DNA of 64,000 nucleotides from Rhodospirillaceae bacterium (GTDB lineage Bacteria > Pseudomonadota > Alphaproteobacteria > GCA-2731375). Position numbers and translations under genes: made by a program. Shown piece after piece: positions 26,190 through 34,566 of this stretch (position 1 is its first letter; the number at the start of each line of letters is the position of its first letter). The notes below the pieces were generated by a model. It had not been told where the DNA came from. It did no database searches and saw only the letters and a program-made list of their open reading frames with translations. Location of the stretch: positions 62,001 to 126,000 of the forward strand of contig JABJKS010000012.1 in the NCBI GenBank assembly GCA_018660265.1, in the 5' to 3' direction.

Positions 26190-28412
26190 ATGAGCACGCA
26201 AACGATCTATGAGGCACCGCGTCCGGCGGCAAAAACAGGTGAGCAGGTGATCACCTCCACCTGCGGCCATAATTGTGGCGGCCGCTGCGTCGTCAACGCG
26301 CATGTAAATGATGGCAAGATTACCCGCATATCGACGGACGCCCGACGCTGGAACCCCGAACATCCTCCCCTGCCGGCGTGCGCACGGGGCGTGGGGCAGA
26401 TCGAACGGACCTATCATCCCGACCGCCTGAAATATCCCATGCGCCGCACCGGCCCGCGCGGATCAGGGCAGTATGAACGGATTTCCTGGGATGACGCCCT
26501 GGACGAGGTAGCAGCCCAAATGCTGCGGGTGCGGGAGACCTATGGCAACGCCGCGATCCTTGATGGCTCCCGCTCTGGCGCTTTGTCCAAGCTGCATGGT
26601 CGGTCGGCTGCCCTGCGGTTTTTGCACATGTTTGGTGGCTGCACAGACCTGTGGTCGAGTATGTCAAACCAGGCCGAGATTTTCTCTGTACGCACCGTCT
26701 ATGGACCCGATGTCCACTTTAAGGCTGCCGGGCGGGAGCCGACGGATTATATCAATTCAGAACTGATCTGGATGTGGGGCTGGTCGCCAGGCGATGGCAC
26801 CTTTGGGACCGGCACCATGTCGTACCTGAAGCAGGCCAAGAAAGCGGGTGTGCGCATCGTCTGTATAGATCCCCGGCGCACCAGATCCTCGCGCCAATTG
26901 GCGGATGAACACGTTTTCATTCGCCCGTCCTCCGATGCCGCCGCTTTGATTGCCATGGCCCAGGTCATCGTCAGTGAAGGTCTGCACGATCAGGCCTATT
27001 GCGATGCCCATGTGCTGGGGTTTGACGAAAGCGGCCTGCCTGAAGGTGCACCGGCGGGGGCCTCTTATCGGGCCTACCTGGAGGGGGACGTGGATGGCAT
27101 TGTCAAAACGCCTGAATGGGCAGCAGATATCACGGGTATCCCGGCGGAAACCATCCGTCGTCTGGCCATAGAATTCGGTACTGCGAAACCCGCCGCCATA
27201 CAAACCGGTTATGCGCCGGGTCGCACGGCGTTTGGCGAGCAGTTCCATCGTGCCGCATATGCCCTGGCTGCGATTACCGGCAATGTGGGCATCGTGGGCG
27301 GTAATTCCGGCTCCTCCAACGGGTCGACGGGACAAAGTTTCATCAAGGGGCTGCCGACGGGCAAAAACCCCATTGATGCCAAAGTTTCCACGCCCCTGCT
27401 GGCGGATTTGCTGACGCGGGGAAAAAGCGGTGGTTACCCAGCGGATATCAAGATGATTTATTCCGCGGGCGGGAACATTTTCAATCAATGCTCCAACGCC
27501 GCGAAGGTTATTGAGGCCCTGAACAGCGTGGAGTTTATTGTCGGGCAGGATCATTTCCTCACCCCAACGGCGCGCTATGCCGATATCGTGCTGCCGGCGA
27601 CGACGTTTTGGGAGCGCAATGATGTGCATGTGCCTTGGGCAGGCGCGGGCCATTACGCCATATACATGAAGCAGGCGATCGCCCCCATGGATGAATGCCG
27701 CAACGACATCGATATCTTCACAGACCTTGCCGAACGGGTTGGAATAGAAGGCTACAACGACAAGACCGAGACGGAATGGCTCAAGGAATTTACCGGCGAT
27801 GCGGTTGATGATTTTGCCGCCTTTAAGGATCAGGGTGTGGCCCGCTTCCCAGGCCCGGCACCAGAAGATGCGGTCGCCTTCGCCAAGCAGATAAGTGACC
27901 CGGAAAACCACCGCTTTTCCACGCCGTCCGGCAAGATCGAAATTTACAGCACCACCCTGGCGGAAAATCCCAATCCCTATGGTCTGGGCGATATATCACC
28001 AATCCCGACCTGGGTGCCTCAATTAGAGGATGGTCAGGATTTTCCCTTGCATATGTTCAGCGCCAAATCACGGGCCCGGACGCATTCCATACACGCCAAT
28101 CAGGAAAAATTGGGCAAAGTGGATCCGGATGATATTTGGCTGCATCCCGCTGACGCTGCCGCTCGTGGTATCCATGACGGCCAGATGGTGCGTGTGTTCA
28201 ATAACAATGGCGCAACGATGCTGCCAGCGAAGGTGACGGAAGATATCAAGTCTGGCGCGGTTTCCATGAAGGAAGGGGCCTGGTTCACCCCGAACGAAGA
28301 AGGTGTGGATACGGAAGGTTGCGCCAATGCAGTGACTTCGGATATCTCCGCGCCGTGTGGGGCAACCACCTACAACACCAATTTCGTCCAGGTGCGGCCC
28401 GTCAATACTTAA
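26190..28412 (+). CDS. Molybdopterin oxidoreductase, DMSO-reductase family, with (4Fe-4S) site
   Basis: The 740-residue enzyme has an N-terminal (4Fe-4S) motif (CGHNCGGRC ... CARG), followed by the bis-MGD domains: WDDALDEVAAQM, GWSPGDG, RRTRSSRQLADEH, and the C-terminal molybdopterin-dinucleotide domain from about residue 620. There is no twin-arginine signal, so it is probably cytoplasmic. No iron-sulfur or membrane-anchor subunit is adjacent, unlike classical DmsABC. The gene is divergent (99 bp) from the halohydrin-dehalogenase-type gene and converges on boxR with overlapping stops. The substrate is unknown; a role in aromatic hydroxylation or transhydroxylation is possible but unproven. 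Confidence 0.88.
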   Translation: MSTQTIYEAPRPAAKTGEQVITSTCGHNCGGRCVVNAHVNDGKITRISTDARRWNPEHPPLPACARGVGQIERTYHPDRLKYPMRRTGPRGSGQYERISWDDALDEVAAQMLRVRETYGNAAILDGSRSGALSKLHGRSAALRFLHMFGGCTDLWSSMSNQAEIFSVRTVYGPDVHFKAAGREPTDYINSELIWMWGWSPGDGTFGTGTMSYLKQAKKAGVRIVCIDPRRTRSSRQLADEHVFIRPSSDAAALIAMAQVIVSEGLHDQAYCDAHVLGFDESGLPEGAPAGASYRAYLEGDVDGIVKTPEWAADITGIPAETIRRLAIEFGTAKPAAIQTGYAPGRTAFGEQFHRAAYALAAITGNVGIVGGNSGSSNGSTGQSFIKGLPTGKNPIDAKVSTPLLADLLTRGKSGGYPADIKMIYSAGGNIFNQCSNAAKVIEALNSVEFIVGQDHFLTPTARYADIVLPATTFWERNDVHVPWAGAGHYAIYMKQAIAPMDECRNDIDIFTDLAERVGIEGYNDKTETEWLKEFTGDAVDDFAAFKDQGVARFPGPAPEDAVAFAKQISDPENHRFSTPSGKIEIYSTTLAENPNPYGLGDISPIPTWVPQLEDGQDFPLHMFSAKSRARTHSIHANQEKLGKVDPDDIWLHPADAAARGIHDGQMVRVFNNNGATMLPAKVTEDIKSGAVSMKEGAWFTPNEEGVDTEGCANAVTSDISAPCGATTYNTNFVQVRPVNT

Positions 28413-29317
28413 GACGGATTTTTGCAAGCCTCAGGTGCCATGGCGACCAGATCATCCAGGCTGACGCCAATTGTGCGTCGGGTGGTGTCCAGGACGGCGT
28501 CGGCTTTGCGATAAAGGCTTTCCCGGCCCTCTAGAATACGGTGTAGATCGGCCATGGCCTCTCTATTGCCGGCCATAGGGCGCTGGTCGCCCTGGGCCGC
28601 CACCCTGGTCATATGTTCCTCCGGCGAGGCTTGTAGCCAGACCGTGTAGCAGCTGGACAACAACCGCTCGTAAGTTCCCGCCTCGGTCACCAGGCCGCCG
28701 CCGGTCTCGATAACCGCCCGTGCGTGGGTTTCTATTGTATGTTCCAGGCTTTGCCGCTCCAACCGCCGGAAGGCGGCTTGGCCCAACAAATCGAATATTT
28801 CCTCTAGTTTCATGCCGGCGGCGGTTTCGATTTCCTTGTTCAGCTGCACAAAGGGCAGCTCCAACCGCTTGGCCAGGGCCCGGCCCAGAGTGCTTTTGCC
28901 GGCACCGCGCAGGCCGATCAGGGCAATCCGGCCATTTTGGGCCGCCTCCGGCGTATAGCGTTGGCGTAGATGGCGATGTAGATCAGCCAGATCGCCCACA
29001 CTCAGATCGGCCAATTGCTCCAGGATCAGAGCCATTTCCACGGGCTGGTCCGGGCCATCCTGCACCAGTTCAGCCAGGGGGACATGCATGGCAGCAGCAA
29101 TTTGCCGCAGCAGAATGATGGAGACATTGCCCCGCCCACTTTCAAGTTGCGCCAGATATCGTTCCGATACTTTGGAATAATTGGATAATATTTTCCTGGT
29201 CATGCCGCGACGCGACCGCTCCCCACGGACCCGGTCGCCCAGCATGGCCAGATAGCGATCATCGTCACTCAAAATATGGCTATCGTTCACTTGACCCTCG
29301 AGTTGTTTTTGGCCCAT
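28409..29317 (-). CDS. boxR: BoxR/BzdR-type regulator: XRE HTH fused to shikimate-kinase-like domain
   Basis: The 302-residue protein has an XRE helix-turn-helix at ~24-82 (GERSRRGMTRKILS, then VSERYLAQLESGRG) joined by a linker to a shikimate-kinase-like domain with the P-loop GLRGAGKST at 135-143 and ETGGGLV. This fusion is diagnostic of BzdR/BoxR, repressors of benzoate catabolism in which the kinase-like part binds benzoyl-CoA as inducer. It is divergent from the flavodoxin-benzoate-CoA ligase operon, and the 130-bp gap holds two copies of the palindrome also found before boxC. Autoregulation and control of both box operons is the natural inference. Confidence 0.95.
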   Translation of the reverse strand: MGQKQLEGQVNDSHILSDDDRYLAMLGDRVRGERSRRGMTRKILSNYSKVSERYLAQLESGRGNVSIILLRQIAAAMHVPLAELVQDGPDQPVEMALILEQLADLSVGDLADLHRHLRQRYTPEAAQNGRIALIGLRGAGKSTLGRALAKRLELPFVQLNKEIETAAGMKLEEIFDLLGQAAFRRLERQSLEHTIETHARAVIETGGGLVTEAGTYERLLSSCYTVWLQASPEEHMTRVAAQGDQRPMAGNREAMADLHRILEGRESLYRKADAVLDTTRRTIGVSLDDLVAMAPEACKNPS

Positions 29318-29354
29318 TACCGTACTGCCATTGGAACATAAAATCCCCTAATAT

Positions 29355-29397
29355 GCATTATAATTCTTTTTTATTGATTTTTCGCATTAAAATGCAG
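29355..29397. promoter_or_regulatory. Two BoxR-type operators between boxR and the flavodoxin gene
   Basis: GCATTATAATTC at 29356-29367 and GCATTAAAATGC at 29385-29396 start 29 bp apart. With flanking bases the second reads CGCA-N6-TGCA. Both sequence and spacing match the pair before boxC. The position, in the divergent promoter region of boxR, suggests control of both directions. Confidence 0.7.
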
Positions 29398-29447
29398 TAT
29401 ATAGGAGATTGGATTTGTAAGATGACGACGGACGTTTTGGGGGGACT

Positions 29448-29906
29448 ATGGCGCAATCCATCACCATATTGATTGGTACGATCACGGGTACGGCCGAACT
29501 GGTCGCAGAAGATGTCTCGCCAATTTTGGAAGATGCTGGCTATGACGTCGAAACCCTGGATATGAATGACCTGACCCCGGCTGTCTTTAAGGAAAATGAA
29601 CTGGTGCTGATCTGCACCTCTACCTATGGCCAGGGCGATGTACCTGACAACGCGTTGAATTTGTACGAGGCGTTGGAGATCGATTTGCCGGACCTCTCGA
29701 ACCTGCGGTACGGGGTCATTGGCCTGGGCGATAGCACTTACGCCGATACCTACAATGAAGGCGGCACCAAGTTTGACAAGGTATTGTACGATTGCGGTGC
29801 CCGGCGCATCGGAGAGATCATGCAACACAATGCCTCAAGTGATGAGTTGCCGGAGGAGGCGGGCGTCGCCTGGGCCAAGGAATGGGTTGAAATTCTGGCG
29901 AATTAG
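29448..29906 (+). CDS. Flavodoxin (MioC-like)
   Basis: The 152-residue protein has the FMN phosphate-binding loop GTITGTAE at residues ~10-17, the isoalloxazine-contacting loop TSTYGQGDVPDN and the late GLGDSTYADTYN, covering a full short-chain flavodoxin. It is the first gene of an operon with benzoate-CoA ligase and an alpha/beta hydrolase, under the duplicated box operators. Since no boxA reductase is present here, this flavodoxin is a candidate electron carrier for the BoxB epoxidase. That role is inferred from position only. Confidence 0.92.
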   Translation: MAQSITILIGTITGTAELVAEDVSPILEDAGYDVETLDMNDLTPAVFKENELVLICTSTYGQGDVPDNALNLYEALEIDLPDLSNLRYGVIGLGDSTYADTYNEGGTKFDKVLYDCGARRIGEIMQHNASSDELPEEAGVAWAKEWVEILAN

Positions 29907-29947
29907 CCAGACCTGAATTGAACGCTGTTAGGTTGTTGGGAGGCGAC

Positions 29948-31531
29948 ATGAACGAGTATAGCTCATACGATCTATCTCAGGACCCGCCAGTGGTCACCGT
30001 GCCACGGGATTATAATGTGGCGGTGGATTTCGTCGACCGTCGGGTCGATGAGGGCTTTGGCGATAAAGCGGCCTTCATTGATGAAAATGGCAGTCATAGC
30101 TATGGCGCGCTACAAGACGGCGTGAACCGGTTCGGCAATGCTTTGTTGGATCTAGGCTTGCAGGCGGAGCAGCGGGTTCTGCTGTTGCAGTTGGACAGCA
30201 TCGATTTTCCCATCGCCTTTTTCGGGGCCATCAAGGCGGGCCTGGTGGCGGTGCCCGTCAACACGCTGCTGACCACCGATGATTATCATTACATGCTGAA
30301 GGATTCCCGGGCCCGGGTCCTGGTAGTCAGTGATGCATTGTTGCCTGTGGTGGCTCCCATATTGGATCATTTGCCGCAATTGCAGCACATTATCGTAACC
30401 GGCGGTGGCGATGCGGGCGGACACAAGACAATGGCCGATACCTTGGCCGGGGCCGCGCCGACACTGATAGCGGCGGCAACATCCGCCGATGATATCGCCT
30501 TTTGGCTTTATTCATCCGGCTCCACCGGCAGGCCAAAGGGCGCGCCGCATCTGCAAAGCGATATGATCAATACGGCAGTGTTGTACGGCATGGGCGTGCT
30601 GGGCATCCGCGAGGATGATGTGGTCTATTCCGCCGCCAAATTGTTTTTTGCCTATGGCCTGGGCAATGGTCTGACCTTTCCCATGGCGGTGGGGGCAACG
30701 GCGGTTTTGCTGCCGGGGCGGCCAACGCCGGATGCGGTGATGGCTAAAGTAAAAGACAACAACGCCACGATTTTTTATGGGGTGCCGACCCTGTATGCGG
30801 GCATCCTGGCCGATGAAAGTATCGGCAAGGCGGCCTCCTCACCCAAATTGCGGCAATGCGTCTCTGCCGGTGAGGCGCTGCCCGAAGACGTGGCCAAGCG
30901 CTGGGCGGGTCGGTTCGGTGTTGATATTCTGGATGGTATCGGCTCCACAGAGATGCTGCATATCTTCGTCTCCAACCGTCCCGGACAGGTGCGCTATGGC
31001 TCTACGGGGCTGCCTGTGCCTGGTTATCGTTGTCGTCTGACGGATGATGCAGGTGCGGATGTGGCCCAGGGCGATATTGGTGATCTGTTGGTCAACGGGC
31101 CGTCGTCCGCGCCCTATTATTGGAACAACCGGGAAAAAAGCATCGCCACCTTTGAAGGGGCCTGGACCCGCACGGGCGATAAATACTTTCAGGACGACGA
31201 TGGCTATTATGTCTATGCCGGGCGCACGGACGATATGTTGAAGGTGGGCGGCATCTGGGTTTCGCCGTTTGAAGTGGAATCCGCCCTGATGTCCCATGCG
31301 GACGTATTGGAAGCGGCTGTCGTTGGTCATGCGGACAAGGATGATCTGATCAAACCAAAAGCCTTTGTTGTTCTGATTGCCGGTGGTGGTGATGCGGACA
31401 AGGCCGTGGCGCTACAGCAGTTCGTCAAGGATATGCTGGCACCTTATAAATATCCACGTTGGCTGGAATTCGTCGATGAACTGCCAAAGACCGCGACAGG
31501 CAAGATCCAAAGGTTCAAATTACGTGATTGA
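29948..31531 (+). CDS. bclA: Benzoate-CoA ligase family protein
   Basis: The start at 29948 has GGGAGG 4 nt upstream and gives 527 residues. Adenylation motifs are complete: SSGSTGRPKGAPH, GSTEMLHIF, TGDKYF, GRTDDMLKVGG and the terminal lysine motif TATGKIQRF. The pattern around GSTEMLHIF and the YNVAVDFVDR N-terminus is characteristic of benzoate-CoA ligases, as opposed to general acyl ligases. It would make benzoyl-CoA from benzoate, the entry substrate for BoxB. It follows the flavodoxin gene and precedes an alpha/beta hydrolase by 13 bp. Confidence 0.93.
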   Translation: MNEYSSYDLSQDPPVVTVPRDYNVAVDFVDRRVDEGFGDKAAFIDENGSHSYGALQDGVNRFGNALLDLGLQAEQRVLLLQLDSIDFPIAFFGAIKAGLVAVPVNTLLTTDDYHYMLKDSRARVLVVSDALLPVVAPILDHLPQLQHIIVTGGGDAGGHKTMADTLAGAAPTLIAAATSADDIAFWLYSSGSTGRPKGAPHLQSDMINTAVLYGMGVLGIREDDVVYSAAKLFFAYGLGNGLTFPMAVGATAVLLPGRPTPDAVMAKVKDNNATIFYGVPTLYAGILADESIGKAASSPKLRQCVSAGEALPEDVAKRWAGRFGVDILDGIGSTEMLHIFVSNRPGQVRYGSTGLPVPGYRCRLTDDAGADVAQGDIGDLLVNGPSSAPYYWNNREKSIATFEGAWTRTGDKYFQDDDGYYVYAGRTDDMLKVGGIWVSPFEVESALMSHADVLEAAVVGHADKDDLIKPKAFVVLIAGGGDADKAVALQQFVKDMLAPYKYPRWLEFVDELPKTATGKIQRFKLRD

Positions 31532-31544
31532 GCGTTTCTTCTGA

Positions 31545-32354
31545 ATGGCCAATTCATATGACAGCATTGAGGTCTTGGGCCAGCGCCTGGAGTGTGCCTG
31601 GCTGGGTCCCAAACCGTCCAATGACCCCGACGGCCCGCCCACCCTGGTATTTCTGCACGAAGGTCTGGGCTGTGTCGCCCTGTGGCGTGATTTCCCGGAA
31701 CAGCTTGTCGCGGCCACGGGTCTGAGTGGCTTTGTCTACAGCCGGCAGGGCTATGGTGGGTCTGAACCGTGCGAATTACCCCGGCCTATTACATATATGC
31801 ATGACGAGGGATTGCAGGTACTGCCCGCGCTATTGGCGGCGGCCGGGATCAAGCGCGCCATCCTGGTGGGCCATTCGGACGGTGCCTCGATTGCCCTCAT
31901 TTATGCCGGCGGGACACCCAGCCCCGGCCTGTTGGGTATAATCCTCGAGGCACCGCATGTCTTTATGGAAGACTGCAATACGGATGCCATCGCCCAGGTG
32001 AGGGAAGCATATGTTAAGACCGACCTGCGCGCCCGTTTGGGGAAATACCATGGCGACAATGTGGATTGCGCTTTTCGCGGCTGGTCGGAGCCGTGGTTGG
32101 GGGAGGGCTTCGCGACCTGGAACCTGGAAGAATACCTACCCAATATCTGCGCCGAAAAAGCGGTGCCGACACTGATAATTCAGGGCATCAGCGACGAATA
32201 CGGCACAATCGCCCAATGCCAGGCCATCGAGCGGGGCATCGGCCCCCTGGCCTCAACCTTGATGTTGGAAGATTGCGGGCACGCGCCTCATAATGATCAG
32301 CGTGAAAAGGTCTTATCGGCCATGACAGACCATATCCGCAATATCGTTTCATAG
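31545..32354 (+). CDS. Alpha/beta-fold hydrolase of the box locus
   Basis: The 269-residue protein has the nucleophile elbow GHSDGAS (Ser111), an oxyanion segment HEGLGC, an acid residue in ISDEYG and the catalytic His in CGHAPH. It is the third gene of the flavodoxin-ligase operon. Hydrolases of this type recur in box clusters and could release a trapped CoA ester or hydrolyse a benzoate ester or lactone, but no substrate is established here. The ribosome site is weak. Confidence 0.85.
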   Translation: MANSYDSIEVLGQRLECAWLGPKPSNDPDGPPTLVFLHEGLGCVALWRDFPEQLVAATGLSGFVYSRQGYGGSEPCELPRPITYMHDEGLQVLPALLAAAGIKRAILVGHSDGASIALIYAGGTPSPGLLGIILEAPHVFMEDCNTDAIAQVREAYVKTDLRARLGKYHGDNVDCAFRGWSEPWLGEGFATWNLEEYLPNICAEKAVPTLIIQGISDEYGTIAQCQAIERGIGPLASTLMLEDCGHAPHNDQREKVLSAMTDHIRNIVS

Positions 32355-32431
32355 TCGTTACACGGCTTCGTCGGCACACTTGGCGGCGCCGGTCTAAATG
32401 CGGCACAAGCCATAGGGTGATGTCCCAGACT

Positions 32432-32470
32432 CTAAAACGACGCCACCGAATTTCGGCGACGTCGTTTTAG
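32432..32470. terminator. Hairpin downstream of the benzoate-CoA ligase operon
   Basis: CTAAAACGACG at 32432-32442 pairs perfectly with 32460-32470, and an inner CCGA/TCGG stem forms the tip. It sits 80 bp after the hydrolase stop, with A/T-rich arm ends, so it could end transcription in either direction. The rest of 32355-32537 shows no gene. Confidence 0.6.
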
Positions 32471-32537
32471 GTACTGATTTTTAATTCTTGCATGGTATCC
32501 GGCATTACGCCCGTGACCCATGCTTAGGGATTATGTC

Positions 32538-32729
32538 CTAGGCCGCTTTCCGACGTGGAATAAACGGCTGACGTGGTTCGATCTCAAGGTCGCGGATCGA
32601 TTTCGCCTTGTGTTCGTCGCAATAGGAGCTACCGTCGGTACGGTGCTCGCCGCAGTATTCATGGCTGGGGTGATCGCCATGGGGCCACATTGGCCAAAGG
32701 CATCCCCGGCGGGGCCTGATATCAAGCAT
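32538..32729 (-). CDS. Mini-protein with GcrA C-terminal-like cysteine domain
   Basis: The 63-residue product carries C10-x-W12-P13, C26-G27 and Y-C37-x-x-H40, the pattern that closes the alphaproteobacterial cell-cycle regulator GcrA (CxWP ... CG ... YCxxH). The N-terminal DNA-binding helix-turn-helix of full GcrA is missing, and no coding continuation was found upstream. A GAGAG site precedes the ATG. Three GANTC sites lie about 100-140 bp upstream in the gap it shares with the next gene. It may be a free-standing GcrA-domain protein or a remnant. Confidence 0.6.
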   Translation of the reverse strand: MLDIRPRRGCLWPMWPHGDHPSHEYCGEHRTDGSSYCDEHKAKSIRDLEIEPRQPFIPRRKAA

Positions 32730-32830
32730 ATGCCGCTCTCACAATGTTGTTGAAATGATGTCCGTCACTATTTGTACTGAATATTATATGTTGCGCCGCA
32801 CCATTTTGTCAAGTACTGATTATCATTAAT

Positions 32831-32871
32831 GAATCATGACTTGCCACTTTTTTCGAATCGGCCTACGAATC
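32831..32871. promoter_or_regulatory. Cluster of three GANTC (CcrM) sites
   Basis: GAATC occurs at 32831, 32855 and 32867, within 41 bp of an AT-rich gap between the divergent GcrA-like gene and the gene at 32951. GANTC is the CcrM methylation site and is bound by GcrA in methylated form. Function is inferred. Nothing else gene-like was seen in 32730-32950. Confidence 0.5.
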
Positions 32872-32950
32872 GATATACTAAAGCAACCTAAGGGGCATTG
32901 ATCTGATCCCCAGTTCTAAATGCATTGGGCAATGGGGTAATCAATTAATC

Positions 32951-33190
32951 ATGGCAAAACCCAGCACGAACCAATTGCGCTATTTGGAACGCGGCTTACC
33001 CCAGCCGGGTGGAAAATTACCCTTGTTTGACGAATTCGGCCAGGAAATCGATATTCGGACAATTCGTGCCTGTATCAAGGCGGGCTGGGCCGAACCCTGG
33101 TTCGCAAACCCGCTAAAGCCTGACTGGCTGGTCTGCCGATTGACCGATAACGGCCGGGACGTCCTGGCCAATATTGAAGCATCTGCCTAG
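32951..33190 (+). CDS. Small conserved-looking hypothetical protein
   Basis: The 79-residue product begins MAKPSTNQLRYLERGLPQPG and has a compact alternation of charged and aromatic residues (WAEPWF, DWLVCRLTDNGR) suggestive of a winged-helix-like mini-domain. No named family is assigned. It is preceded by the GANTC cluster. The composition is protein-like and the frame is not explained by any overlapping gene. Confidence 0.65.
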   Translation: MAKPSTNQLRYLERGLPQPGGKLPLFDEFGQEIDIRTIRACIKAGWAEPWFANPLKPDWLVCRLTDNGRDVLANIEASA

Positions 33191-33217
33191 CGACAACGTA
33201 CTCCCGGCAGACTAGAA

Positions 33218-33243
33218 TAGCAGATTATTGTAGCAGATTATTG
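33218..33243 (+). repeat. 13-bp tandem duplication upstream of acyl-CoA dehydrogenase
   Basis: TAGCAGATTATTG occurs twice back to back, ending 32 bp before the acyl-CoA dehydrogenase start. It may be an operator or a recent slippage; no protein is encoded. Confidence 0.85.
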
Positions 33244-33275
33244 CAATGGTAATCGCGTAAGAGAGATATTCAGCC

Positions 33276-34421
33276 ATGCCGTACAAAACCTTTGGCTTCA
33301 CGGAAGAACAAATTCTGATGCGTGACAGCATCCTGGGCCTTTTGGGGCGGGTGCTGCCGGATGAGATGAAGTTGGAGCTGGATAAAACCTCCACCTTCCC
33401 CGAAGCCGCTTTTAAGGCGATCGCGGCGGATGGTTGGCTGGGCCTGCCGATCGAGGCGGAATATGGCGGGGCAGAGGCATCCAATATGGATATGGCGGTC
33501 TTCATTGAGGCCATGGGCTATTATCATTACGGTGTCCGCTCCGCCTATATGACCACGGCCATCTATGGTGCCTCGCACTTACGTTTCCATGCCTCCGAGG
33601 CTCAGCGCAAATTGATGTTGCCGCCTTTGATCGCGGGCGAGTTGAAGATGTGCATCGCCTATTCCGAACCTGACAGTGGCTCCGACATGGCCGGTATTCG
33701 CACCCGCGCCGTCCGCCAAGGTGACAATTACGTCATCAACGGCCAGAAAATCTACATCACCAATGCCCATGTCAGCGATTGGATGGTGGTTGCGGCTAAA
33801 ACCGATCCGGACGCAGGCCGCAGGGGGTTGAGCCTGTTTTTGGTCGACAGCAAATCGTCGGGGTTGACGATCCGTAACATGGATCCCTTGGGCTCCCGCA
33901 CCTCGTTGCCCAACGAAGTGTTTTTTGACGATGTCACGATACCTGCCGAAAACCTGTTGGGCGCGGAAGGCGGGGCCTGGCCCATGTTGATGCGGGGGCT
34001 GAACCAGGAACGGCTGTTGCTGGCGGCGACGTCTGCGGGTCATTGCATGCGGATATTGGAGTTGGTGAAGGAATTCGCGATCAACCGCAAGGCGTTTGGC
34101 AAACCCATCACGGCGTATCAGGCCGTCTCCCACAAATTGGCCGATATGTACATGCTGACCGAGGGGGCCCGACAGGCAACCTTCCATGCGGCCCAAATGC
34201 TCGATGCCGGCGAAGATGCGGTGCTGGAAACCACAACGGCCAAAATCGTCGCGACCGAAAACAATTATAAGGTGGCCGATATGGGTATGCAGATCATGGG
34301 TGGGGCGGGCTATATGGCCGGCGAGATGCAGCGTCTGTTTCGCGAAGCGCGCCTCGGGCCCATTGGCGGTGGGACTTCGGAAATACTGCGCAATGTCATT
34401 GGTCAACGCATTGGTCTGTAG
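33276..34421 (+). CDS. Acyl-CoA dehydrogenase (isovaleryl/long-chain-type catalytic Glu)
   Basis: The 381-residue flavoenzyme has the family blocks AYSEPDSGSDMA, QKIYITNA and RKAFGKPI, ending in the FAD-contacting GGGTSEI. The catalytic Glu of medium-chain enzymes, normally just before GT in the last motif, is Gly here. Glu245 in LNQERLLLA occupies the helix-G position used by isovaleryl- and long-chain-type dehydrogenases, so the base is probably there. An AGAGAG site precedes the ATG. No electron-transfer partner is adjacent; the acyl substrate is unknown. Confidence 0.92.
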   Translation: MPYKTFGFTEEQILMRDSILGLLGRVLPDEMKLELDKTSTFPEAAFKAIAADGWLGLPIEAEYGGAEASNMDMAVFIEAMGYYHYGVRSAYMTTAIYGASHLRFHASEAQRKLMLPPLIAGELKMCIAYSEPDSGSDMAGIRTRAVRQGDNYVINGQKIYITNAHVSDWMVVAAKTDPDAGRRGLSLFLVDSKSSGLTIRNMDPLGSRTSLPNEVFFDDVTIPAENLLGAEGGAWPMLMRGLNQERLLLAATSAGHCMRILELVKEFAINRKAFGKPITAYQAVSHKLADMYMLTEGARQATFHAAQMLDAGEDAVLETTTAKIVATENNYKVADMGMQIMGGAGYMAGEMQRLFREARLGPIGGGTSEILRNVIGQRIGL

Positions 34422-34566
34422 GCAAATATTCGGAACGGGGGTTTTTAAATAAGAACATTTGCCGTAAAAGTGGTTCTGATCAGTTGCGTAGGGGAGATTA
34501 TGCTCGCAACCAATCTCATGCGCTGGCAAAGTAGTGGCAAATTTGGGATCGATTAGAGCGGACGAC

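Noticed and set aside
26106-26190. Third BoxR operator pair between the SDR and the molybdoenzyme
   Set aside because: A TCATTAATG element is present, but it lacks the GCA/TGC half-sites and has no second copy.
32520-32753. 77-residue membrane-like plus-strand protein
   Set aside because: It overlaps the minus-strand frame with the specific GcrA Cys/His pattern and has no motif or ribosome site of its own.
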